Under the pieces are notes generated by a model. It was not told the DNA's origin, ran no database searches, and saw nothing but the letters and a program-made list of their open reading frames with translations. A stretch of DNA of 49,547 nucleotides, from positions 90,452 to 139,998 of the forward strand of contig DZBJ01000004.1 of the NCBI GenBank assembly GCA_022736275.1, in the 5' to 3' direction. Within the stretch, counting starts at the first letter, position 1, and each line of letters opens with the position of its first letter. The translations under genes and the position numbers were made by a program. The stretch is from Rikenella microfusus. Its GTDB lineage: Bacteria > Bacteroidota > Bacteroidia > Bacteroidales > VadinHA17. Shown here in pieces: positions 7,452 to 15,132 of the stretch.

Positions 7452-7760
7452 ATGATAGTTACATGTGTTCATGTTAAGGTACGACCTGAGAATATCCGGG
7501 AATTCATTGTGGCGATGACTGACAATCACCGTGGTTCCGTCAGGGAACCGGGAAACCTCAGGTTTGACGTACTGCAACAGGCTGATGATCCTGCCAGGTT
7601 CATGATCTATGAGGCATATGAGTCGGAAGAGGCTGTCAGGCTGCACAAAGAGACAGCTCATTATCTGAAATGGAAGGATGCCGTGCAAGGTTTCATGGCT
7701 GAAGACCGTCACGGAGTGCGGTACAGCGTGATTGAACCAAAAGAGAGGTCAAGGTGGTGA
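7452..7760 (+). CDS. LsrG-like protein (antibiotic biosynthesis monooxygenase fold)
   Basis: This 102-residue ABM-domain protein carries the LsrG-type signatures NHRGSV, GNLRFDVLQ, IYEAY and HKETAHY. In enteric bacteria LsrG isomerises phosphorylated AI-2. No LsrK, LsrF or Lsr transporter gene is visible here, so that exact role is doubtful. A broader role acting on a keto-sugar or dicarbonyl intermediate fits the operon better (inference). The stop overlaps the start of the dehydrogenase gene, which points to translational coupling. The 81-bp gap before it has a degenerate -7 box, TAATTTG, so a secondary promoter is possible. Confidence 0.85.
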   Translation: MIVTCVHVKVRPENIREFIVAMTDNHRGSVREPGNLRFDVLQQADDPARFMIYEAYESEEAVRLHKETAHYLKWKDAVQGFMAEDRHGVRYSVIEPKERSRW

Positions 7761-8926
7761 AGCCGTTTAATTTTGCCAAGCTGCCGCTGATATATTTCGG
7801 AAGCGGAAAGATCAGCGGGCTTCCGGGAATTATTTCAAACTTCGGCAAGTCCATGCTGCTTGTGACCGGGGCCAGGTCATTTGCCGACTCACCGGCTGCA
7901 GCAAGCCTGTCCGGAGAGATGAAGAGCAGGGGTGTGGACATCCACAGGGTTGTAGTTGACAGGGAGCCATCCCCGGAGCTGATTGATGATACCGTCAGAA
8001 GATTCAGCGGCAGGGATATAGACGTTGTTGTAAGCATAGGAGGCGGCAGCGTCATTGATGCCGGCAAAGCTATATCTGCCATGCTGGGTAAAAGCGGCTC
8101 TGTCATGGAATACCTGGAGGTGGTGGGCAATAAGGAACATCCGGGCACAAAGGTGCCCTTCATTGCTGTTCCGACTACCTCCGGAACCGGCAGTGAGGCG
8201 ACGAAAAACGCTGTCATTTCCAGGGTGGCGAAAAAGGGCTTCAAGCGTTCGCTTCGTCATGATAACCTCGTTCCGGATATTGCCATTGTTGACCCTGAGC
8301 TTACTCTGAGCTGCCCCCCTGAAATTACAGCAGCAGCCGGGATGGACTGCTTTACACAACTGACAGAGTCCTACCTGTCGACAAAGGCAAATGCATACAC
8401 TGACGCCCTGGCACTGCAGGGAATAAGGTCTGTAAACCGGTCGCTCATCAGGTCTTTTACTCACGGTGGTGATATTGATGCCAGGTCTGATATGTCGTTT
8501 GCGGCGCTGACATCCGGAATCTGCCTGGCAAATGCCGGCCTTGGTGCTGTCCACGGATTGGCAGGAACCATCGGAGCCATGTTCAATATTCCCCACGGGG
8601 CTGTCTGCGGCACCCTGATGGCTGTAGCAAACAGGGTTAATGTCAGGGAACTGCGACGAACCGGTAATGGTGATGCGGCCCTGAAGAAATATGCAGCATT
8701 GGGCAGGATCTTCTCGGATACTTCGGGTAAGAAGGACGATTATCACATCGACTTCTTCATTGATTATTTGACGGCTGCGACTTATCAGCTGCACCTTGCG
8801 GAACTGAGCCGATTTGGACTGATACATGATGACCTGCAGGTGATCTGCTCACAGTCGGATGTGAAAAACAATCCGGCAGAGCTGTCTGCCGGAATCCTCT
8901 CAGAGATCCTTGCCCGTAGACTGTGA
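7754..8926 (+). CDS. Iron-containing alcohol dehydrogenase family protein
   Basis: This 390-residue group III alcohol dehydrogenase has the nucleotide-binding GGGS at 96-99 and the TTSGTGSE motif at 141-148. The metal site is incomplete compared with FucO: Asp198, His267 (AVHG) and His281 (IPHG) are present, but the second ligand is Gln202 (MDCFTQ) instead of His. I recall relatives with the same Gln, so it may be a subfamily trait that alters the metal. The start is GTG at 7754, preceded by AGAGAGG; GTG at 7757 would also work and overlaps the previous stop directly. The probable task is NAD(P)H-linked reduction of an aldehyde or ketone produced in this operon, or the reverse oxidation. Confidence 0.88.
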   Translation: MVKPFNFAKLPLIYFGSGKISGLPGIISNFGKSMLLVTGARSFADSPAAASLSGEMKSRGVDIHRVVVDREPSPELIDDTVRRFSGRDIDVVVSIGGGSVIDAGKAISAMLGKSGSVMEYLEVVGNKEHPGTKVPFIAVPTTSGTGSEATKNAVISRVAKKGFKRSLRHDNLVPDIAIVDPELTLSCPPEITAAAGMDCFTQLTESYLSTKANAYTDALALQGIRSVNRSLIRSFTHGGDIDARSDMSFAALTSGICLANAGLGAVHGLAGTIGAMFNIPHGAVCGTLMAVANRVNVRELRRTGNGDAALKKYAALGRIFSDTSGKKDDYHIDFFIDYLTAATYQLHLAELSRFGLIHDDLQVICSQSDVKNNPAELSAGILSEILARRL

Positions 8927-8971
8927 TCAAAGAGAAGGCAGAGTTTATGAGCCGTGATCATAAAATCATCC

Positions 8972-8979
8972 TAAATTTG
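8972..8979 (+). promoter_or_regulatory. -7 element of the P-type ATPase gene
   Basis: TAAATTTG matches TAnnTTTG exactly. It lies 28 nt before the ATG at 9008. The -33 element is weak. Confidence 0.55.
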
Positions 8980-9007
8980 CAGGTAAACAAGAAGCAAAAT
9001 CAGAGGC

Positions 9008-11683
9008 ATGGCAAATTATTACAATCAGGGGATAAGCGAAACTATTGATCAGCTGAAAACAAGTCAGACTGCAGGGCTTTCTTCTCCAGAGGCGCGGCGT
9101 CGACTGGAAGAATACGGCCGGAATGTCCTCGAAGAAAAGGGCAGGAAGAGCATTCTGGCCATGTTTTTTGCCCAGTTCAAAAGTTTCATGATAATTGTAC
9201 TGCTGGTTGCCGCTGCAATATCCGGGGTGGTGGGGATCATGGAAGGAGAAGGGTTGCTCGATACTTTTATTATACTTGGGATTCTGATAATAAATGCCCT
9301 TATAGGAGCGATCCAGGAGAAGAGGGCGGAAACCTCGCTGGAAGCGCTTAAGAGCATGGCTGCGCCGGCATCGAAAGTCCTCCGTGACGGGTCCGTGACA
9401 GAGATGAACACCACTTCCCTTGTACCGGGTGATGTGGTGATACTTGAGACTGGCGCAATTATCCCTGCTGACCTCCGTCTTACGGAATCTGTCAATATGA
9501 AGATCCAGGAATCCTCCCTGACAGGGGAGTCGGTTCCTGTTGAAAAGCAAACCGAACCCATTCCCGGAGATGATATCTCCCTGGGCGACCGGACGAACAT
9601 GGCATATTCGAGCAGCATGGTCACCTATGGCCGTGGCCGCGGCATCGTCGTCAACACGGGGATGAAGACAGAGGTAGGTAAGATTGCGGACATGCTTCAG
9701 CATGCCGAGGATATGGAGACTCCCATGAGCAAGCGTCTTAACCAGCTGGGAAAGATACTCGGTCTTGTCGCCCTTGGCATCTGTGTTCTGATCTTCATTA
9801 TGGGAGTACTGTATGGCAACCCGGTAATGAGTATGTTCATGACAGCGGTAACGCTCGCTGTAGCGGCCATACCTGAAGGACTTCCGGCTGTTTCAACCAT
9901 CGTTCTGGCAATAGGGGTGCAGCGCATGGTGAAGAAGAACGCGATTATCCGCACGCTACCTTCGGTTGAGACCCTCGGAAGCGCTACCGTCATCTGCTCT
10001 GACAAGACAGGCACCCTGACGCAGAACAAAATGACCGTTGTTGAGGCTTTCGTCAACCATAAGCATGACCAGATAAACAGGAGTGCCCCCGGCACCACCC
10101 TCAATGCAGAGGAACAGAGGCTTCTTGCCATCTCAGTCCTGTGCGCTGATGCTTACATCAGGAAGAATGAGGATGGGAAGATATCCTTTTCGGGAGACCC
10201 TACCGAGACCGCGCTCCTGGACTTCGGGCTGCTTTACGGGATGCATAAGGATGAGATTGAGAAGAAGTTCCCGAGGGTGGCGGAGATACCTTTTGACTCC
10301 GAAAGAAAACGCATGACTACCGTCAACAGGATGTCGGAGAGCAGCACCCGTGTAAACGTCAAGGGAGGGCTTGACGAGGTTCTGAGTGTCTGCGACAGGA
10401 TAGTGATCAACGGTGAGGTCAGGCCTCTTGTGCAGGCTGACACGGATGAGATCCGTAAAGCCAACGAGAATATGGCCAATTCAGCATTGCGGGTACTGGC
10501 GATGGCTTACAGGGATTGCCCGGAAGCTCCGCATAAGGTCACCATCGGGGAACTGGAAAACGGTCTTATTTTTATCGGGCTGCTTGGTATGATCGATCCT
10601 GCCCGGCCGGAGGTGCTGGAGGCCGTGGCCAAATGCAACACGGCAGGCATCAGGGCGGTAATGATTACCGGAGACCACAAGTCGACAGCACTTGCAATAG
10701 CACGTGAGATTGGTATCTACAAGGAGGGTGATATAGCCATTACCGGGTCTGAACTTGAGAAACTTACTGACGCGGAGCTGAATGAGAGTATCACTGGTTT
10801 TTCGGTTTATGCCAGGGTCGCTCCCGAGCATAAGGTCCGCATCGTCAAAGCATGGCAGACCCATGACGAAGTGGTGGCCATGACCGGTGATGGCGTCAAT
10901 GATGCCCCGGCGCTCAAGCAGGCAGACATAGGTGCAGCCATGGGAATTGTGGGAACCGATGTGGCCAAGGGCGCCGCTGACATGATCCTCACTGATGATA
11001 ACTTTGCAACAATTGTATCTGCTGTTGAAGAGGGCAGGCGGATTTATGACAACATTCTGAAGGTCATACAGTACCTCCTGTCAACCAATGTAGGTGAGAT
11101 ATTCCTTATCCTGGTCACCTCAATATTCAATATGGGCATGCCCCTGCTCCCGATACACATTCTATGGATCAACCTGGTCACCGACAGTCTGCCGGCACTG
11201 GCTCTCAGCGTCGATCCTCCGGAGAAGGGCATCATGAACCGCAAACCGAGGAATTCCAAGAAGGGATTCATGACGAAAGGGATGATCTGGAGGGTGATGT
11301 ACCAGGGTCTGATGATCGGTTGTATTCCGCTGGTGTCATATATTCTCGGTCGTCATGACGGAGGAGAGGTCCTTGGCCGCACTATGGCTTTTGCCACGCT
11401 CATGTTCGCACAACTGGTGCATGTACGCAACCTTCATTCAAATGCCATCTCATCATTCAGGACCAATCCGCTGAATAACAAACCGCTCATAGAAGCCATT
11501 TTCGCATCAGCAGCCATCGGCCTGATCGTTCTCCTTGTGCCGCCGATACGTGAGGCGTTCAGCCTGGTAGTCATGGACCGCGAGCACTGGATAATAGTTA
11601 TCCTGATGTCTCTTGCTCCGATAGTCGTAGTTGAAATGTTCAAGCTGTTCAGGATCAACGGTGTAAAAAGCGACGAAAAGTAG
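9008..11683 (+). CDS. Calcium-translocating P-type ATPase (P2A, SERCA/PMR1-like)
   Basis: This 891-residue cation pump contains every signature of the family. TGES at 172-175 lies in the actuator domain and PEGLP at 289-293 in the ion-binding helix M4. The phosphorylated Asp332 sits in DKTGTLT. A TGDGVND hinge follows in the P domain. The N-terminal segment and the C-terminal four-helix block (cation ATPase C domain) are both complete. The PEGLP form and overall length favour Ca2+ (possibly Mn2+) export over Na+/K+ or heavy metals. It sits in the cytoplasmic membrane. It has its own -7 box and is followed after 42 bp by an MFS gene on the same strand. Confidence 0.92.
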   Translation: MANYYNQGISETIDQLKTSQTAGLSSPEARRRLEEYGRNVLEEKGRKSILAMFFAQFKSFMIIVLLVAAAISGVVGIMEGEGLLDTFIILGILIINALIGAIQEKRAETSLEALKSMAAPASKVLRDGSVTEMNTTSLVPGDVVILETGAIIPADLRLTESVNMKIQESSLTGESVPVEKQTEPIPGDDISLGDRTNMAYSSSMVTYGRGRGIVVNTGMKTEVGKIADMLQHAEDMETPMSKRLNQLGKILGLVALGICVLIFIMGVLYGNPVMSMFMTAVTLAVAAIPEGLPAVSTIVLAIGVQRMVKKNAIIRTLPSVETLGSATVICSDKTGTLTQNKMTVVEAFVNHKHDQINRSAPGTTLNAEEQRLLAISVLCADAYIRKNEDGKISFSGDPTETALLDFGLLYGMHKDEIEKKFPRVAEIPFDSERKRMTTVNRMSESSTRVNVKGGLDEVLSVCDRIVINGEVRPLVQADTDEIRKANENMANSALRVLAMAYRDCPEAPHKVTIGELENGLIFIGLLGMIDPARPEVLEAVAKCNTAGIRAVMITGDHKSTALAIAREIGIYKEGDIAITGSELEKLTDAELNESITGFSVYARVAPEHKVRIVKAWQTHDEVVAMTGDGVNDAPALKQADIGAAMGIVGTDVAKGAADMILTDDNFATIVSAVEEGRRIYDNILKVIQYLLSTNVGEIFLILVTSIFNMGMPLLPIHILWINLVTDSLPALALSVDPPEKGIMNRKPRNSKKGFMTKGMIWRVMYQGLMIGCIPLVSYILGRHDGGEVLGRTMAFATLMFAQLVHVRNLHSNAISSFRTNPLNNKPLIEAIFASAAIGLIVLLVPPIREAFSLVVMDREHWIIVILMSLAPIVVVEMFKLFRINGVKSDEK

Positions 11684-11725
11684 TCTCGGGAAAAATTAGG
11701 CTTCTTACATCTGGCTAAAGGCAGA

Positions 11726-12952
11726 ATGACACACAAGACCGCAGACAGGAAGATCTTAGGGTATCCCCGGAACATACTTTTCACCGGCCTTACCAGTTTC
11801 CTTACCGACACATCGGTCAAGATGATCTACTCGGTCATGCCGATGTTCCTCATGTCGATCGGTGCCTCCAAGGCAAGTCTCGGGCTTATTGAGGGTGTGG
11901 CTGAAAGCACTGCCTCCCTTGTCAAGGCGCTGTCAGGCTTCTGGAGTGACAAAGTCGGGAAAAACAAGCCCTTCATGCTGATTGGCTATGCCATCTCAGC
12001 CGTCATCCTGCCGCTGTATGCCTTCGTCGTCTCCCCGATGCATGTCCTGATCCTTCGATTTGCTGAAAGATTTGGAAAGGGAATCAGGACGGCTCCCCGC
12101 GACAGTCTCATTGCAGGGTCGGTAACAAACAACGAGACAGGCAGGAGTTTTGGTCTTCAGAAAGCCATGGACAACAGCGGAGCCATTGCCGGACCCCTGC
12201 TGGCGTTTGCGCTTTTAAGCCTCTTTCCGGGCGACTACAGGCTTATCTTCATACTGGCAGGCATCCCTGCTATTCTGGGCATATTCGTCATTATCTTCGG
12301 AATAAGGGAGATAAGGAAAAACAAGGCTGAACTCTTTCAGAAGTTCCGGTTCAGGGACTTTTCAAAAAGATATTACCTCTTTCTGGCGATCATCTTCATC
12401 TTCACCCTTGGAAACTCTACCGACGCCCTCCTGCTGGTCAAGGCTAACGAGGCCGGGATAAAGGTCGCATTCATCCCGCTGGTCTATCTGATTACAAATA
12501 CTGTAGCAGTCATTGCCGCAATTCCATTGGGCTCACTCTCCGACAGGGTGGGGAAGGAGAAAATACTTGTAGCCGGATTCCTTATTTATGCCCTGGTATA
12601 CTATTGGTTTGGCAGAACATCCGATACAACTGCTATAACATTGCTTTTTGCCCTGTACGGTCTCTATTCCGCTGCTACTGACGGCATTCAGAAGGCTTTT
12701 GTCACGGATATGATTGACAAAAACAAAAAGGGCACCGGCCTTGGCATTTATAATGCAATACTTGGGATGACCCTGCTGCCTGCAAGTATAATAGCCGGGG
12801 TGCTGTATGACAGGGCCGGGTCGGCTGTTCCTTTCTATTTCGGGGGGGCGATGGCTTTTCTGGCAGCGTTACTCATGGCTCTGTATGTTATTTCAGGGAG
12901 GAGAAAATCCGGGGTTAAAACAGGGAGTGATAAATATTACACAGGTCCCTGA
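11726..12952 (+). CDS. MFS transporter
   Basis: This 408-residue protein has about 12 hydrophobic segments in two halves. The first cytoplasmic loop carries the MFS signature as SGFWSDKVGKNKP, repeated in the second half as LGSLSDRVGKEK. The motif RFGKGIRTAPRDSL after helix 4 is typical of a Bacteroidota/Proteobacteria MFS group with unknown substrate. The gene follows the Ca2+-ATPase by 42 bp, where only a one-mismatch -7 box is visible, so it is probably read with it. Nothing in the sequence shows the substrate. Confidence 0.88.
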   Translation: MTHKTADRKILGYPRNILFTGLTSFLTDTSVKMIYSVMPMFLMSIGASKASLGLIEGVAESTASLVKALSGFWSDKVGKNKPFMLIGYAISAVILPLYAFVVSPMHVLILRFAERFGKGIRTAPRDSLIAGSVTNNETGRSFGLQKAMDNSGAIAGPLLAFALLSLFPGDYRLIFILAGIPAILGIFVIIFGIREIRKNKAELFQKFRFRDFSKRYYLFLAIIFIFTLGNSTDALLLVKANEAGIKVAFIPLVYLITNTVAVIAAIPLGSLSDRVGKEKILVAGFLIYALVYYWFGRTSDTTAITLLFALYGLYSAATDGIQKAFVTDMIDKNKKGTGLGIYNAILGMTLLPASIIAGVLYDRAGSAVPFYFGGAMAFLAALLMALYVISGRRKSGVKTGSDKYYTGP

Positions 12953-12958
12953 ACAAAA

Positions 12959-12966
12959 TATTTTTG
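12959..12966 (+). promoter_or_regulatory. -7 element of the aldo/keto reductase gene
   Basis: TATTTTTG matches TAnnTTTG. It lies in the 42-bp gap, 28 nt before the ATG at 12995. No clear -33 partner is seen. Confidence 0.5.
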
Positions 12967-12994
12967 AAAGGGTTTAACTTTAAACAAAAATATC

Positions 12995-14020
12995 ATGTCA
13001 GAAAGACCTTTCAACAGTCGCCGCGAGTTCCTGCAGAAGATGATAGCGCTCACTGCGCTTGCAGGAGTCGCACCCTATACCGATGCATTCGGCCAGCCTC
13101 TCTTCGGACAATCCGGTGGCACTCTCCCGAAGCGCCCGTTGGGAAAGACCGGCCACATGGTCGGTGTATACAGTCTCGGTGGCCAGGCCTCCATCGAGGT
13201 GCCGGGCAGGGAGGATATTGCACTGGATATCATAAACAGGGCTATTGATCTTGGGATCAATTATATTGACACTGCAGCAGCATACGGCAGGCAGACGGCA
13301 ACAGTACCCCGTGCTGATGCCATGGGCACCAGTGAACGTAATCTGGGTCAAGTTCTGAAATACCGCCGCAAGGAGGTCTTCCTGGCCTCCAAGACCCATG
13401 ACAGAACATATGACGGCTCGATGCGGTTGCTGGAGAAGTCGCTGAAGCAGCTTAACACTGACCATCTTGATCTGTGGCAGATACATAATGTGAAAATGTC
13501 CGAGATGGAGACTCTTGACAAGATCACCGGTGATGACGGAGTACTTAAGGCCATGATTAAAGCCAGGGATGAAAAGATGATCCGTTTCATCGGATTCACC
13601 GGCCATGAGGGGCCCGACGTACTGAATGCACTTTTCAAGAGGTTTCCGTTCGACAACGTTCTTGTTGCCATAAATGCTGCTGACAAGCATCATGATCCCT
13701 TCATTGAAAAGTTCCTGCCCAGCGCCGTGAACGCGGGAATGGGAATTGTAGGGATGAAGATCCCGGCACGCGACCGCATCTTTGCCAACGGAGGCATCAT
13801 CACCATGAAGGAGGCGATGGAATATGTCATGACCCTCCCGGTAAGCACAATAATTGTGGGAATTGACAAGATTGCGGAGCTGGAGGAGAACATTAAGATA
13901 GCGCAGGAGTTCAAGCCACTCACTGCCGATCAGATGCTTGCCATCGAGGCAAAGACCAAACCTCACTACAAGGATCTGCTCTTCTTCAAGAACCTGTCAG
14001 AGTGGCCGCCGGAGTGGTGA
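12995..14020 (+). CDS. Tat-exported aldo/keto reductase
   Basis: This 341-residue protein begins with a twin-arginine signal (SRREFLQK at 8-15, then a hydrophobic stretch to about residue 28). It continues as an aldo/keto reductase barrel. The catalytic tetrad is complete: Asp92 and Tyr97 (IDTAAAYG), Lys133 (ASKTH) and His164 (QIHN). Tat export means folding with NADP(H) in the cytoplasm before translocation, unusual for a soluble reductase but seen in several Bacteroidota and Planctomycetes proteins. The substrate is unknown. The gene stands alone after the MFS gene and is followed by a tandem-heptamer spacer. Confidence 0.88.
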   Translation: MSERPFNSRREFLQKMIALTALAGVAPYTDAFGQPLFGQSGGTLPKRPLGKTGHMVGVYSLGGQASIEVPGREDIALDIINRAIDLGINYIDTAAAYGRQTATVPRADAMGTSERNLGQVLKYRRKEVFLASKTHDRTYDGSMRLLEKSLKQLNTDHLDLWQIHNVKMSEMETLDKITGDDGVLKAMIKARDEKMIRFIGFTGHEGPDVLNALFKRFPFDNVLVAINAADKHHDPFIEKFLPSAVNAGMGIVGMKIPARDRIFANGGIITMKEAMEYVMTLPVSTIIVGIDKIAELEENIKIAQEFKPLTADQMLAIEAKTKPHYKDLLFFKNLSEWPPEW

Positions 14021-14025
14021 TTATT

Positions 14026-14065
14026 CAGTCGGCAGTCGGCAGTCGGCAGTCGGCAGTCGGCAGTC
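14026..14065. repeat. Tandem heptamer repeat (CAGTCGG, about 5.7 copies)
   Basis: Five perfect CAGTCGG units plus CAGTC lie just after the aldo/keto reductase stop. They are followed by a looser GACTGAAGACTGGAGACTG run (about 14087-14112). The tract lies between convergent genes and has no coding role. Similar GACT-rich filler occurs at 27344-27412. Confidence 0.9.
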
Positions 14066-14110
14066 AAAAATTAAATGACTACCTGCTGACTGAAGACTGG
14101 AGACTGAAGA

Positions 14111-15055
14111 CTATTTTGCAATCGGCCCCGCGGGGATGCGTTCATCAGGCCTCTCGCGCCTTCCGGTGAAGCCGAAGAACCATATCAGCGATATTGATAT
14201 GATGACCATGCCTGAAACTGTAACCCAGTCAGCATGTTCTCCCGGCACTATCATCCAGCTGAGAATGGCACCGAAGACGGGAATGATGAATTTCCACAGG
14301 TTCAGTTCCGAGACCTTGACTTCCGGCCTTTTCAGCAACACGTACCACTTCGAGAAGGTGAAGGCCGACATGAAGGCGAGCCAACCCAGAACAAGCCAGT
14401 ATTTTACCGGGAAATCAGGCTTTGACGGCACATCCTCAACAGCAAATGACAGCATGAACATTAAAAATCCTCCCACAAGAAGCGAGAAGGAACTCAGAAC
14501 CAGCGGATTCATCCGCTTGCCATCCCTGGAGACGAGGACATTGCTTGTTGCTGTGGATATGTTGGCAAGGAAAATCATGATTATTCCCGCCACTTCTCCC
14601 GGCATTCCAAGGTGAAAACCCTGCCTCCCCGCGCTTACAAGCACTATTCCTGCAAGCCCGCAGAGAATAGTCAGAACTTTTGCCCGCGTGAAGCGCTCAT
14701 CTTTGATCATTATGCGGGAGACGATTGCCGTCACAAATGGCTGAGCTCCGACAATTACTGCCCCCAGAGCCCCGGGCACCTTGTCCATGCCAATATAAAA
14801 CAGAATATAGTTGATCAGCGTCTGGAGTATCGTTACCCAAAATGCCAGGTTCTTGTTTTCCAGGATCATTTTTACATACTCCCGGGGCCTTACAGTAAAG
14901 GGAAGGATCATCAGTCCTGAAAGAATAAAGCGTGTCCCTGCGAAATGTATCGGGGTGGAGTACTGAAGTCCTATTTTGATGAAGGGGTAGGCAGTTGACC
15001 ACAACAGGCAGGTTACGATGGCCCAGAAGATGGTGTTGTAGTGCTGGTCTTTCAT
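14111..15055 (-). CDS. EamA/DMT-superfamily permease
   Basis: This 314-residue protein has about ten membrane helices in two EamA repeats. The first begins near WSTAYPFIKIGLQY and the second near NISTATSNVLVSRDG. The drug/metabolite transporter family exports amino acids, metabolites or drugs; no substrate clue is visible. It is convergent with the aldo/keto reductase gene and divergent from the TPP enzyme gene, with 77 bp between the two starts. Confidence 0.88.
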   Translation of the reverse strand: MKDQHYNTIFWAIVTCLLWSTAYPFIKIGLQYSTPIHFAGTRFILSGLMILPFTVRPREYVKMILENKNLAFWVTILQTLINYILFYIGMDKVPGALGAVIVGAQPFVTAIVSRIMIKDERFTRAKVLTILCGLAGIVLVSAGRQGFHLGMPGEVAGIIMIFLANISTATSNVLVSRDGKRMNPLVLSSFSLLVGGFLMFMLSFAVEDVPSKPDFPVKYWLVLGWLAFMSAFTFSKWYVLLKRPEVKVSELNLWKFIIPVFGAILSWMIVPGEHADWVTVSGMVIISISLIWFFGFTGRRERPDERIPAGPIAK

Positions 15056-15107
15056 TTAGTGCACGGAAGTGTGCAAATATCGTGGTTTTTTTGTTTCGCT
15101 GATTGCT

Positions 15108-15115
15108 TACATTTG
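15108..15115 (+). promoter_or_regulatory. -7 element of the TPP-enzyme gene
   Basis: TACATTTG matches TAnnTTTG exactly and ends 17 nt before the ATG at 15133. This supports 15133 over an upstream ATG at 15103, which would lie before the promoter. Confidence 0.6.
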
Positions 15116-15132
15116 TCTATTCAAAAAAAAAT

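Noticed and set aside
6624..7712. Long open frame of 362 codons on the minus strand
   Set aside because: It lies opposite the isomerase and LsrG-like genes, has no recognisable motif, and is a by-product of GC-rich codon use in the real genes.
7889..8827. Open frame of 312 codons opposite the alcohol dehydrogenase
   Set aside because: It is antisense to a gene with clear family motifs and shows no domain or start signal of its own.
12998..13966. Open frame of 322 codons opposite the aldo/keto reductase
   Set aside because: It is entirely antisense to a gene with a full catalytic tetrad; His- and Cys-rich composition is not protein-like.
14026..14065. CRISPR array
   Set aside because: Units are 7 bp with no spacers and no cas genes nearby.
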